DNA from: Boseongicola sp. SB0675_bin_26 | GTDB taxonomy: Bacteria > Pseudomonadota > Alphaproteobacteria > Rhodobacterales > Rhodobacteraceae | Assembly (NCBI GenBank): GCA_009843725.1 | Contig: VYCX01000054.1 | Location: 1 to 14,975 of the forward strand | Direction of reading: 5' to 3' | Length of the DNA: 14,975 nucleotides | Shown: in pieces, positions 1 to 7,882 of the stretch | Layout: each line of letters opens with the position of its first letter | Position numbering within the stretch: position 1 is the stretch's first letter | Translations under genes and position numbers: made by a program | Notes under the pieces: generated by a model | Told to the model about the DNA's origin: nothing | Seen by the model: only the letters and a program-made list of their open reading frames with translations | Databases searched by the model: none

Positions 1-407
<407 letters not shown>

Positions 408-426
408 CGGAACAGCCAGCAAAACG

Positions 427-448
427 GTGCGCCGGCTGCCCGGCGTGC
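427..448 (+). terminator. GC-rich hairpin after the ETF-QO gene, possible weak terminator
   Basis: CGCCGG (430-435) and CCGGCG (440-445) pair around a CTGC loop. Two wobble pairs and one G-C pair extend the stem outward to 427/448. It starts 20 bases after the ETF-QO stop. No T-run follows, so it is not a textbook intrinsic terminator; it could be Rho-assisted or only protect the 3' end. The rest of 408-554 shows nothing else I can name. Confidence 0.3.
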
Positions 449-554
449 GTCGCCAGCCGCAGGACATGCCGGTCTTCCCGTTGTCGACAAGGCACGGGAT
501 TGCGAAGGCGCCGACCGCACCTTAGGTTGCACAACGCAAATTCAGGAATCAGCA

Positions 555-2276
555 ATGCGTCTCGCCCTCTTGACCCCGCTCCTTCTCTTGTCTGCCGGCA
601 CGTGGCCTGCAACGGCCGACGTGGCAGGCGATGCAGGAAGCTACCTAGCCGGCCGGTCGGCCTTCAAGGCAAATGACTACGGCGCGGCCGCCAAGCATTT
701 CTCCGAAGCGTTGGCCAGCGATCCGGCCAATCTTGCGCTTCTCGAAAGCACGGGCGCTGCATTCCTGAGCCTCGGCGATCTCGAGAGTGCCGCACAGGTG
801 CTGGAGCGCATTGCCGTAGCCGGCGAAAGCAGCCAGGTTGCAAGCCTGGTCCTTCTCGGAAAGGCCGCGCAAGACGAGGATTGGTCAGGTCTTCTCGGTG
901 CGCTGGACAACGGTTTTTCTGTAGGACCGCTGTTTGACGACCTGGCCGAGCCGTGGGCCATTTTTGGCGCGGGCCGCATGGCGGAATCGCTTGAAGCCTT
1001 TGACGAGATGGCGGAGACTGAGAACGAATCCACGCGCATCTTCGGACTCTACCACAAGGCGCTCGCTCTCGCTTCGGCCGGCGACTTCGAGGGGGCGGCG
1101 CACATTCTGTCCGGCGACGCTGGCATGGTGCTTCGCCTTCCCCGGCGCGGGGTCGTGGCATACGCAGAGGTCCTCAGCCAGCTTGAACGCAACGACGATG
1201 CGCTGGACCTGATCGCGCAAAGCCAGAATTTTGCGCTGGGCGATCCTTACCTTGAGGACCTGCGTGCCCGGCTCGAGGCGGGCGAGACCATTCCGTTCAA
1301 CTCCGTGCGCAACGCAAGGGACGGGCTGGCGGAGGTGTACCATTCCATCGCCAGGGCCCTGCGCCAGGAGCCGCAGAGGAGCTACACGCTCCTCTATGCC
1401 AGGATGGCCGCATCGCTGCGCCCCGACCACATCGACGCCTTGCTGCTGACGGCGGAACTGCTGGAGCAGCTTGACCAGCACGATCTCGCCACCGAGGTCT
1501 ATGACAAGGTTCCGCGAAACCATCCGGAATTCCACGCTGCCGAGCTAGGACGGGCCGAAGCGCTCCGCCAGTCAGGGCAGGAAGGTGCGGCCATCGAGGT
1601 GCTGCAGCAACTTGCCGAAAGCCACGGCCACCTGTTGCAGGTCCATGTCGCGCTCGCCGACCTGTTCCGCGAGCTTGAGAGGTACGAGGAGGCAAAGGCA
1701 CCCTACAACAACGCACTTTCGATGGTCAGCGAACCGGTGGAGCAACACTGGATCATCTACTTCACCAGGGGCATCGCACATGAGCGCACCGGCCAATGGG
1801 ACCTGGCCGAGGCGGACTTCCGAACGGCGCTCGAACTCAAGCCGGACCAGCCGACGGTTCTGAACTATCTGGGCTATTCGCTGCTGGAACTGCAGACAGA
1901 CCTTGAGGAAGCGCTTGCGCTGATTGAACGCGCGGCCGAGCAACGCCCGGATGCCGGGCACATCATCGACTCACTTGGATGGGGCCTCTATCGCCTTGGC
2001 CGGTACGCAGAAGCAGTCCCGCACATGGAAAAGGCGGCCGAGCACTTGCCAACCGATCCAATCGTCAATGATCATCTCGGCGACGTGTACTGGGCTGTCG
2101 GACGTCATCGCGAAGCCGAGTTCCAGTGGCATCGAGCATTGTCGTTCTTCACCGACGAAACGGACCAGGGCGACGTCGACCCGGACCGCATCCGCCGCAA
2201 GCTTGAAGTCGGCCTCGACGCCGTTCTGGCTGAAGAAGGCGCTCCTCCGCTGAACGTGGCGAATGACGGCGGTTGA
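555..2276 (+). CDS. Secreted tetratricopeptide-repeat (TPR) protein
   Basis: The product is 573 residues. The first ~21 residues (MRLALLTPLLLLSAGTWPATA) look like a Sec signal peptide, so a periplasmic or membrane-attached protein is expected. The rest is helical repeat. Clear TPR-like units include FKANDYGAAAKHFSEALASD near residue 37, the unit ending DFRTALELKPDQP near 420-437, SLGWGLYRLGRYAEAVPHM near 475-495, and a final unit HLGDVYWAVGRHREAEFQW. TPR proteins are scaffolds for protein contacts; no catalytic residues are visible and I cannot name the partner. AGGA lies about 8 bases before the ATG. Its 3' end overlaps ispE by 14 bases, which suggests translational coupling. As I remember it, a TPR protein between ETF-QO and ispE is common in Rhodobacteraceae. 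Confidence 0.9.
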   Translation: MRLALLTPLLLLSAGTWPATADVAGDAGSYLAGRSAFKANDYGAAAKHFSEALASDPANLALLESTGAAFLSLGDLESAAQVLERIAVAGESSQVASLVLLGKAAQDEDWSGLLGALDNGFSVGPLFDDLAEPWAIFGAGRMAESLEAFDEMAETENESTRIFGLYHKALALASAGDFEGAAHILSGDAGMVLRLPRRGVVAYAEVLSQLERNDDALDLIAQSQNFALGDPYLEDLRARLEAGETIPFNSVRNARDGLAEVYHSIARALRQEPQRSYTLLYARMAASLRPDHIDALLLTAELLEQLDQHDLATEVYDKVPRNHPEFHAAELGRAEALRQSGQEGAAIEVLQQLAESHGHLLQVHVALADLFRELERYEEAKAPYNNALSMVSEPVEQHWIIYFTRGIAHERTGQWDLAEADFRTALELKPDQPTVLNYLGYSLLELQTDLEEALALIERAAEQRPDAGHIIDSLGWGLYRLGRYAEAVPHMEKAAEHLPTDPIVNDHLGDVYWAVGRHREAEFQWHRALSFFTDETDQGDVDPDRIRRKLEVGLDAVLAEEGAPPLNVANDGG

Positions 2277-3138
2277 GGTCGCCGCCCCGGCCAAGGTCAA
2301 CCTGACGCTCCACGTTACCGGCCAGCGGAAGGACGGCTATCACCTGATCGACTCACTGGTTGCGTTCGCCCCTGTCCACGACCGCCTTGTCATCAAGAGC
2401 GGACCCTCGCTGGACCTGGCAGTGACGGGGACGGAATCTGCGATGGTTCCGGCCGGGATGCAAAACCTCGCATTGAAGGCGGCTGCCCTCGTGCAAGGCG
2501 GCACGGGTTCATCCCTGCTGCTTGAAAAGCGCCTGCCGGTTGCGGCTGGTGTCGGCGGAGGATCCGCTGACGCGGCTGCAGTGCTCAGGGGCCTTGCCGC
2601 GCGCCACGAAGACCTGCCTGCCATTTCACGGACCGCCCTCGCGCTTGGCGCAGATGTTCCGATGTGCCTTGCATGCAGACCCTGCCGCGTGGGCGGCATC
2701 GGCGAGGAGATCACTTTCGTCGACCTTCCGTCGCTTCCTGCCGTGATGATCAATCCGCGAACCCCCGTATCGACTGCAAGGGTCTTCGCCGGACTGGCAA
2801 GAAAGGACAACGGGCAGATGCCCGGCAACCTGCCACCGGACCCGGACGTGCCGGGCGTCATTGAATGGCTGTCGGAACAACGCAACGACCTGGAGCCGGT
2901 CGCCCTGAAAGAGGCGCCGGTGATTGCCGACGTGCTCGAATTGCTGCGCGCGAGTCCGGGATGCGGACTGGCCCGCGTGTCGGGATCGGGCGCGACATGT
3001 TTTGGGCTCTTTGACGATGAACGGCATGCACGCGAGGCGGAAGCCGGGATTGGGGCACGCCATCCCGAATGGTGGCTCGCGTCCGGACAGCTCGGCGATC
3101 AATCCGAACTGGCCTCGCCACGCATCTGTCCGGGCTGA
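2263..3138 (+). CDS. ispE: 4-diphosphocytidyl-2-C-methyl-D-erythritol kinase
   Basis: The product is 291 residues, normal for IspE. This cytosolic GHMP-family kinase phosphorylates CDP-methylerythritol in the non-mevalonate (MEP) pathway, giving precursors for quinone side chains and undecaprenyl carriers. The N-terminal APAKVNLTLHVTGQRKDGYH carries the substrate-site lysine (K11). PVAAGVGGGSADA at 92-104 is the glycine-rich ATP loop, D131 in LGADVP is the expected catalytic aspartate, and SGSGATCFGLF near the C terminus is the second conserved GHMP motif. The ATG lies inside the end of the TPR gene, so the two are probably coupled. The stop is 21 bases from the end of the convergent prenyl synthase gene. 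A short GGGC/GCCC hairpin at 3146-3158 in that gap may help end both transcripts. Confidence 0.95.
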   Translation: MTAVEVAAPAKVNLTLHVTGQRKDGYHLIDSLVAFAPVHDRLVIKSGPSLDLAVTGTESAMVPAGMQNLALKAAALVQGGTGSSLLLEKRLPVAAGVGGGSADAAAVLRGLAARHEDLPAISRTALALGADVPMCLACRPCRVGGIGEEITFVDLPSLPAVMINPRTPVSTARVFAGLARKDNGQMPGNLPPDPDVPGVIEWLSEQRNDLEPVALKEAPVIADVLELLRASPGCGLARVSGSGATCFGLFDDERHAREAEAGIGARHPEWWLASGQLGDQSELASPRICPG

Positions 3139-3159
3139 AGCTCCGGGGCTTTCGGCCCG

Positions 3160-4164
3160 TCAGACGAGGCGCACGACGACGTATTCCGTGAGGTCATGCA
3201 GCATGTCCCGCATCTCATGGTCAGGCAGGAGTTCCAGCGCCCCCTTCGCCCTTGCCGACCATTCAAGCGCCTGGTCCCGCGCTGCGGCCGCAGCGCCGTG
3301 CCGGGCGATCAGTTCCAGCGCCCGTTCCAGATCGCCGTCCTGCTGTTCGCCCCTCTCAATCGTGCGCTGCCAGAAGGCGCGCTCCTCTGCGCTCGCATTT
3401 GCGACCGCCTTGATCACCGGCAGGGTCAGCTTCCGCTCGCGGAAGTCGTTGCCTGGTTCCTTTCCGGTGGCTTCCGCATCGCCAAAGTAGTCAAGCAGGT
3501 CATCAGCGATCTGGAACGCGATGCCAAATGCATCCCCGAACTCCCGAAGGGCTTCCACCTGTCGTTCGCTCGCGCCTGCAACAATGCCGCCGACTTCCGC
3601 GGCGGCGGCAAAGAGCACTGCCGTCTTCCCGCGAAGGATGCTCAGGTGCATCTCTTCCGAAGTCTCCAGGCTAGCCGCCGCCGACAGCTGGAGGACCTCG
3701 CTCTCGGCAAGAATTGCGGCAGCTTGGGAAAGGACGCCAAGCACCGGCAAGGAACCGGTCTCGACCATCAACTGGAACGACCTCGCGAACAGGTAGTCGC
3801 CGACGAGAACCGACGACTTGTTGTCCCAAAGAAGGTTTGCAGACGGGCGCCCGCGCCGCTGCCGGCTTTCGTCCACGACATCGTCGTGAAGAAGGGTTGC
3901 CGTGTGAATGAACTCCACCGTCGCGGCCAGCCGGTGATGGTCCTCGCCCCGATAGCCAAAGAGCCGGGCGACCGCGAGAGTCAGCATCGGGCGCACGCGC
4001 TTGCCGCCCGCTTCCACAAGATGCGCGGCAATCTCCGGAATGAGCGGGGCATTCCTTGATTGCATCCGCTCCTGGATCAACCGGTCCATTGCCGCGAGGT
4101 CATCTTGCAGCGCTTCCGCCAGCAGATGGTAGGGCTTTGCCGAGACGTAGGTATCCAGACTCAT
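3160..4164 (-). CDS. Long-chain trans-polyprenyl diphosphate synthase (ubiquinone side chain)
   Basis: The product is 334 residues from the start MSLDTYVSAK. The open frame continues upstream to 4593, but that part reads as the antisense of the methyltransferase and DUF2007 genes, so the 4164 start is chosen. This soluble Mg-dependent enzyme extends an allylic diphosphate with isopentenyl diphosphate. GGKRVRP at 53-59 binds diphosphate. The first aspartate-rich motif DDVVD is at 94-98 within FIHTATLLHDDVVDE, and the second, DDLLD, is at 221-225. The bacterial octaprenyl to decaprenyl synthase group (IspB-like) fits best, serving ubiquinone; exact chain length cannot be read from the sequence. 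It is convergent with ispE and divergent from DUF2007, with only 54 bases on its 5' side, so its promoter must lie there or inside the neighbour. Confidence 0.93.
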   Translation of the reverse strand: MSLDTYVSAKPYHLLAEALQDDLAAMDRLIQERMQSRNAPLIPEIAAHLVEAGGKRVRPMLTLAVARLFGYRGEDHHRLAATVEFIHTATLLHDDVVDESRQRRGRPSANLLWDNKSSVLVGDYLFARSFQLMVETGSLPVLGVLSQAAAILAESEVLQLSAAASLETSEEMHLSILRGKTAVLFAAAAEVGGIVAGASERQVEALREFGDAFGIAFQIADDLLDYFGDAEATGKEPGNDFRERKLTLPVIKAVANASAEERAFWQRTIERGEQQDGDLERALELIARHGAAAAARDQALEWSARAKGALELLPDHEMRDMLHDLTEYVVVRLV

Positions 4165-4183
4165 CACACACCCGTCAGAGGGG

Positions 4184-4212
4184 TCGACAAACAACTGGGT
4201 CTGCCATTTATT
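4184..4212 (+). promoter_or_regulatory. Candidate sigma-70-type promoter for the DUF2007-methyltransferase pair
   Basis: TCGACA (4184-4189) and TTTATT (4207-4212) are separated by 17 bases, matching the -35 and -10 consensus at five and four of six positions. Transcription from it would begin at about 4219, exactly on the first ATG of the downstream gene. This is pattern matching only. Confidence 0.35.
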
Positions 4213-4218
4213 CATTTC

Positions 4219-4434
4219 ATGAGAGAGCTCATGCGCACGAACGACCCCACGTTGATCGCTTTCGCGACCGCCCTCCTTGAGGGCGAGGATATAGACTGCT
4301 TTCAGATGGACGTCCACATGAGTGTACTGGAAGGCTCGATCGGAGTCCTGCCGCGTCGCCTGATGGTTCAAGACAAGGACTACTTCATTGCCAGCCGGAT
4401 ATTGACGGACAACGACCTGCCCGTCGTGCCATGA
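4219..4434 (+). CDS. DUF2007 family small protein (putative signal-transducing protein)
   Basis: The product is 71 residues. The sequence MRELMRTNDPTLIAFATALL, then EGEDIDCFQMDVHMSVLEGS and GVLPRRLMVQD, matches the DUF2007 pattern: a small ferredoxin-like fold that reads like one half of an ACT-type domain. Its molecular role is not known. The ATG at 4219 is chosen because the MRELMRTNDPT opening resembles homologues as I remember them; ATG 4231 is an in-frame alternative. No good ribosome site precedes 4219, and a candidate promoter would start the message on that ATG, so leaderless translation is possible. The stop overlaps the methyltransferase start (ATGA), implying coupled translation. 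Confidence 0.85.
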   Translation: MRELMRTNDPTLIAFATALLEGEDIDCFQMDVHMSVLEGSIGVLPRRLMVQDKDYFIASRILTDNDLPVVP

Positions 4435-5183
4435 GTAAAATTGTCGCGGACGCCTTCCTGGGGGGACGCCTGAGAATTCGCCAGCCCGCGACAGGTTACC
4501 GTGCGGGGTCCGACCCGGTGTTTCTGGCGGCGTCCGTGCCCGCGTCTCCTGGCAACTCGGTTCTCGATCTCGGCACGGGTGCCGGAACCGCACTGCTCTG
4601 CCTGATGGCGCGGGTGCAGGATCTGGCCGCGACCGGCATTGACCACAATCCGGGCCATGTCTGCCTGGCCCGCGAAAACCTCAGTCTCAACCACTTGACC
4701 GGCACGATTGTCGAGGCCGACATCGCGTGCATGCCCAAGAGCGTCACCTCTCGACGCTTCGACCACGTAATGTTCAATCCGCCGTACTTCGATCGCAGGA
4801 CCGGGAGCGCTTCCCCGGAAACGGAGCGCGAGACCAGCCGGAGCGGGGAGACGGGAATGGAGGCATGGATCGACGCAGGAGTGCGCCGGGCGAAGCCGGG
4901 CGGCACCCTGACGTTCATCCAGCGAATCGAACACTTGCCGCGCATGCTCGCGGACGTCGGCACACGTCTGGGAAGCATCCGCATCCTTCCAATGCAGCCC
5001 AGACGCTCCCGTCCGGCCAAGCTCTTCATCCTGCAGGGCCGGACCGGCTCGAAGGGAGCGTTTCGCCTTCTTCCACCGCTCGTGCTGCATGAAGGCGACC
5101 GTCACCATTCGGACGGTGACGACTACACCGAGGCTGCAAGCGCAATCCTTCGCGACGCCGCCGCACTCATCCTCGACGGATGA
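4431..5183 (+). CDS. tRNA1(Val) (adenine(37)-N6)-methyltransferase-like protein
   Basis: The product is 250 residues. It has a class I methyltransferase fold: the opening GGRLRIRQPATGYRAGSDPVFLAA, then the S-adenosylmethionine loop LDLGTGAG at 45-52, and NPPYF at 116-120, the motif of enzymes that methylate an exocyclic amino nitrogen. The LRIRQPATGYR-GSDPVFLAA opening is characteristic of the TrmN6/YfiC group, which methylates A37 of tRNA-Val in gamma-proteobacteria. The specific tRNA target here is inferred. The gene starts within the DUF2007 stop codon, so the pair is a two-gene unit. Transcription probably ends at the terminator at 5357-5389. The region 5184-5356 between stop and terminator shows no gene I can support. 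Confidence 0.85.
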   Translation: MSKIVADAFLGGRLRIRQPATGYRAGSDPVFLAASVPASPGNSVLDLGTGAGTALLCLMARVQDLAATGIDHNPGHVCLARENLSLNHLTGTIVEADIACMPKSVTSRRFDHVMFNPPYFDRRTGSASPETERETSRSGETGMEAWIDAGVRRAKPGGTLTFIQRIEHLPRMLADVGTRLGSIRILPMQPRRSRPAKLFILQGRTGSKGAFRLLPPLVLHEGDRHHSDGDDYTEAASAILRDAAALILDG

Positions 5184-5356
5184 TTGCGTACCGCGAACGG
5201 AAGCCTGTGGAAACATCGTCCCGGCAGCGATTGCACGAATTTCGTCGGCTGGAATTCAAGCGTTTGCCCAAGTCCGGGCTGCCCGTCCATCGAGCCATGA
5301 ATGGCACGGGCGCGGCAGCGGCCGCCAATACGGTCCGCTGTCCAAGGTCACGTCCG

Positions 5357-5389
5357 GCCGGATTCAACCCTGGATTCGGCATTTTTTTT
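5357..5389 (+). terminator. Intrinsic (Rho-independent) terminator
   Basis: GCCGGATTCA (5357-5366) pairs over ten positions, two of them G-U, with TGGATTCGGC (5371-5380). The loop is ACCC, and eight T residues follow at 5382-5389. This is the clearest terminator in the window. It lies 173 bases after the methyltransferase stop and 69 bases before the DUF465 start, separating the two transcription units. Confidence 0.8.
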
Positions 5390-5458
5390 GGCCATCACGG
5401 CGTGACACGAATCGCATTTCGTGCTCGACTGGCATCATCGAAAAAGAAAGGGAAGCAA

Positions 5459-5629
5459 ATGAATTTGAGTTCGCATCTTCAGGAACTCCGCAAGAAGCAC
5501 CAGGATCTTTCAATGGAAGTCGAAACGGCGCAGCGCAGCCCTGCATTCGACGATCTGGAGATCACCGCGCTCAAGAAGCAAAAGCTGAAGATCAAAGAGG
5601 AAATCGAGCGGCTCAGTCACCAGGCATAG
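5459..5629 (+). CDS. DUF465 / YdcH-like small coiled-coil protein
   Basis: The product is 56 residues. The sequence MNLSSHLQELRKKHQDLSME, ending KKQKLKIKEEIERL, is typical of the short DUF465 family found across proteobacteria: two charged helices forming a coiled-coil hairpin. The function is unknown. The start is fixed by AAAGGGA about 7 bases before the ATG. The open frame runs back to 5180, but that stretch includes the terminator and shows no conserved protein, so it is excluded. The gene is monocistronic, lying between the terminator and the gene-poor region that follows. A perfect 11-base palindrome (TCACG-G-CGTGA, 5395-5405) sits in its upstream region and could belong to its promoter. 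Confidence 0.88.
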   Translation: MNLSSHLQELRKKHQDLSMEVETAQRSPAFDDLEITALKKQKLKIKEEIERLSHQA

Positions 5630-5682
5630 ACGACGACGCTCTCCGGAAACTAGAGCGGCCCGCCGGCCCTCACAGAAGTTGA

Positions 5683-5805
5683 TCAGTCCCGTTCGCCTCT
5701 TGGCGAGTCAGGCAGGGATGCGAGTTGCGATGCGTCATGCTGGTGCCTTGCGGCGACTCGAAGAAAAGCCGGAACGTCGGTTTTGCCCACGCAAGGCGAC
5801 AGGCA
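5683..5805 (+). pseudogene. Relic of a HigB/RelE-type toxin, C-terminal part (HI1419-like)
   Basis: No intact gene lies between 5630 and 6356. In the frame containing 5725, the translated stretch CVMLVPCGDSKKSRNVGFAH, followed by ARRQAREAG, resembles the C-terminal strand and helix of the HI1419-like (Gp49/HigB2) toxin group. That ending has a hydrophobic strand, Gly-Asp-Lys, then a helix of the type DIARAxxLA. A stop at 5680-5682 cuts the frame upstream, and the rest of the toxin is not recognisable. It lies directly before the antitoxin-like relic, in the usual toxin-first order of this group. The match is short and from memory, so the call is tentative; the order of the two relics is its main support. 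Confidence 0.42.
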
Positions 5806-5824
5806 AGGGAGGCCGGGAATTGCT

Positions 5825-6023
5825 GCTGCAACCGGGCATTGGGATCTTGCGGCACGTCTCTCCGTGCCAGTCGCCCAGCAGGATTGCCTGGAAGCCGCCC
5901 AAGAGGACGGCGACCCGACCCTGATCGTTGCAATGATCGGCGACGCTGCGCATTCCGGGAGTGAGCGAGATCACAAGCCGGGCCGAAGCGGCCTGCCAGC
6001 GGCTGTTCGGTGGCGACGCCTGA
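5825..6023 (+). pseudogene. Relic of a HigA2/HI1420-type antitoxin, frameshifted
   Basis: The frame containing 5831 reads TGHWDLAARLSVPVAQQDCL, then EAAQEDGDPTLIVAMIGDAAHS. This follows the HI1420-like antidote pattern: Trp/Phe-Asp near the start, then a Leu-Glu-Ala-Ala helix, Asp-Gly-Asp-Pro-x-Leu-Ile, and a Gly-Asp-x-Ala turn into the DNA-binding domain. At about 5957 the similarity jumps to the next frame, GVSEITSRAEAACQRLFGGD, which fits the helix-turn-helix part (Gly-Met-Ser-x-Ile ... Leu-Tyr-x-Ala-Leu) before a TGA at 6021. A frameshift within a continuous pattern, plus missing conserved residues, points to a dead gene. From 6024 to 6356 I recognise no gene; there is only a hairpin at 6277-6299 (CCAACC/GGTTGG) beyond the permease stop. 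Confidence 0.5.
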
Positions 6024-6356
6024 CCGACGACCTTCCGCAGGGCGTCACGTTGATCTCGACTGTACCCCTGGCGTCGCGCGTCCCGATTCCGGTCTCCGGG
6101 CGCCAGGCGACCTCGAGGGTCTTGCCGGGCGGCCCTCCTGAGCGGGTCCGCGACGCGGTCGCGCAACGCGCCAAGCCTGTTCTGCAAGCGGCTGATCCGA
6201 CTGCCCGGCGGCAGGCCTGCGACATCGGAGCGCTTCAGCCTGCATTGTTTGCATCCGCAATCCCCCTTTGCCGCTTCCAACCCGGGCGACGACGGTTGGG
6301 CCGGATGCGCACCCGCTGGAAAGCGCGCCCTTCCGCGACACATCGAGATGTCCCGG

Positions 6357-7106
6357 CTATCGCGCCCAGCCCCTCATCACGCGCGCCTCAATCAATGCGA
6401 CCAGTGCAAAGAGCGCGATGGAGAGCGACGAGGACGCGACGATTGCCGCGTAGAGCCTGTCGGACTGGTAGTTGAAGGTGGCCTGGATGATCAGCGCGCC
6501 CAAGCCCTTGTCGGCGCCGATCCATTCGCCCACGATGGCGCCGATCACCGCCGTGGCGGAGGCGATGCGCAGCGAGGAAAACAGCATCGGCAGCGCGCGC
6601 GGCAGGTGCAGCCGCAGGAAGGTCTCAAACCTTGTCGCAGAGAGCATGCGGAACAGCTCTTCCTCGCTGGAAGTGGCGGACGCAAGACCGCGGATCATGT
6701 TCACCAGCGTCGGGAAGAAGCAGATGATCGCGGCGATGATGATCTTGGGCGTCATGCCCAGTCCGAAGATCAGGATGATGATCGGCGAGAGCGCAAGAAT
6801 CGGAATCGTGTTGAAGAACAGAACTACCGGAAAATAGGCCACGCGGATGAAGCGAGCGTAGGCGAAGAGGATGGCGAACATCATGGCGGCGAGGTTGCCA
6901 AACAGGAAGCCGGCAAGCGCCTCGGTCGCCGTGGGCAAGAAATTCGTGAGGATCAGGTCGGTCTGCGTGACGAAGACCGCAAAGATCTTGGTGGGCGTCG
7001 GTGCGATATAGGCCGGCAAGCCCGAAAGCGGCAGCAGGAACTGCCAGGCGGCGAGGATCGACAGCGCACCGAAAACAGGCGCAAGGACCTGGACAGCGCG
7101 GCTCAT
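6357..7106 (-). CDS. ABC transporter permease (NitT/TauT/ThiX-like)
   Basis: The product is 249 residues with about six hydrophobic segments, a binding-protein-dependent inner-membrane permease of the SsuC/TauC/ThiX type. The coupling-helix region EEELFRMLSATRFETFLRLH, followed by LPRALPMLFSSLRIASATAV, carries the EAA-like loop that contacts the ATPase. IGAIVGEWIGADKGLGALI is the conserved segment of this subfamily. It would act as a dimer with the ATPase and the Tat-exported binding protein encoded upstream. The start overlaps the ATPase stop by 4 bases (ATGA). It is the last gene of the operon; no T-tailed terminator was found downstream. Substrate cannot be read from the permease itself. 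Confidence 0.92.
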   Translation of the reverse strand: MSRAVQVLAPVFGALSILAAWQFLLPLSGLPAYIAPTPTKIFAVFVTQTDLILTNFLPTATEALAGFLFGNLAAMMFAILFAYARFIRVAYFPVVLFFNTIPILALSPIIILIFGLGMTPKIIIAAIICFFPTLVNMIRGLASATSSEEELFRMLSATRFETFLRLHLPRALPMLFSSLRIASATAVIGAIVGEWIGADKGLGALIIQATFNYQSDRLYAAIVASSSLSIALFALVALIEARVMRGWAR

Positions 7107-7879
7107 GATGCTTCGGCCAGCAGGCGGCGCTGTGCGGCGATCTCGGCTACGATGGCCGGATCCTCTCGCTTGCAGGCATTGTCAGCGGACTTGATCGGCC
7201 GCAGGTCGCGAACGTTGAGGATGCGCCCCGGATTGGCTCCGAGCACCATGATGCGCTGGCCCATATAGACCGCTTCCTCGATGGAATGGGTGACGAAAAG
7301 GATGGTCGTGCCGGTTTCGCGCCAGATCGAGAGCAATTCATCGTTCAGCCGGTCGCGCGTGATTTCATCGAGCGCGCCGAAAGGTTCATCCATCAAGAGG
7401 ATTTCGGGCTCATCCACCAGTGCCCGGGCAATTGCCACGCGCTGGCGCTGACCGCCGGAAAGCTGTGACGGGTAGCGACTCTCGAGGCCGGAGAGGCCCA
7501 GGAGCGCCATCACCTCTTCAACGCGGGCCGCTGGCAAGTCCTTCGATTGGCGACCACCCACCACGGCGGGCAGCCGGATGTTCTGCAGTACCGTGCGCCA
7601 GGGTAAGAGCGTCGCATCCTGGAACACGAACCCCGTCCTGCGCGCCCGACGCGCCGCCTCCGGCGCGCCGCCCAGCACGGCGATCCGTCCGCCCAGGGGG
7701 TCGAGCAGATTGGCAATGACCCGCAGCAAAGTCGACTTTCCGCAGCCCGAGGGACCGAGGATCATGAGAAACTCGCCCTCGGGCACGAGCAGATCGACTT
7801 CGCTCAGAACGGTGACTGCGTCCCGGCCATTCACGTAGCCGATGTGAAGCCGCTCGGTTTCGACCGCCGCGGCGCGCAT
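7103..7879 (-). CDS. ABC transporter ATP-binding protein (NitT/TauT/ThiZ-like)
   Basis: The product is 258 residues, a cytoplasmic ATPase energising the adjacent permease. All catalytic motifs are intact: Walker A GPSGCGKST at 42-50, Q-loop Gln87 in FVFQDATLLPWRTV, the signature LSGGQRQRVAIARAL from 140, Walker B ILLMDEP at 160-166 with the D-loop GALD, and the switch histidine H198 in LFVTHSIEEA. The Q-loop sequence with LLPW is typical of the taurine/nitrate/thiamine-precursor importer group. The start is 3 bases after the binding-protein stop, with GAGG just before the ATG, and its stop overlaps the permease start. It is clearly part of one operon with its neighbours. Confidence 0.95.
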   Translation of the reverse strand: MRAAAVETERLHIGYVNGRDAVTVLSEVDLLVPEGEFLMILGPSGCGKSTLLRVIANLLDPLGGRIAVLGGAPEAARRARRTGFVFQDATLLPWRTVLQNIRLPAVVGGRQSKDLPAARVEEVMALLGLSGLESRYPSQLSGGQRQRVAIARALVDEPEILLMDEPFGALDEITRDRLNDELLSIWRETGTTILFVTHSIEEAVYMGQRIMVLGANPGRILNVRDLRPIKSADNACKREDPAIVAEIAAQRRLLAEAS

Positions 7880-7882
7880 GCC

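Noticed and set aside
3196..4059. 287-codon plus-strand frame
   Set aside because: It is the antisense of the prenyl synthase, which carries both aspartate-rich motifs.
4165..4593. 143-residue N-terminal extension of the prenyl synthase frame
   Set aside because: It reads through the antisense of DUF2007 and the methyltransferase start, has no family similarity, and the protein begins normally at 4164.
5180..5458. Upstream extension of the DUF465 frame
   Set aside because: It contains a terminator and no conserved sequence; a good ribosome site precedes 5459.
5735..6343. 202-codon minus-strand frame in the gene-poor region
   Set aside because: No domain was recognised, composition is shadow-like, and the opposite strand carries the toxin-antitoxin-like patterns.
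6249..7268. 339-codon plus-strand frame rich in Arg, Asp, Glu and Gly
   Set aside because: It is antisense to the ABC permease and ATPase genes; composition is typical of a GC-rich shadow frame.
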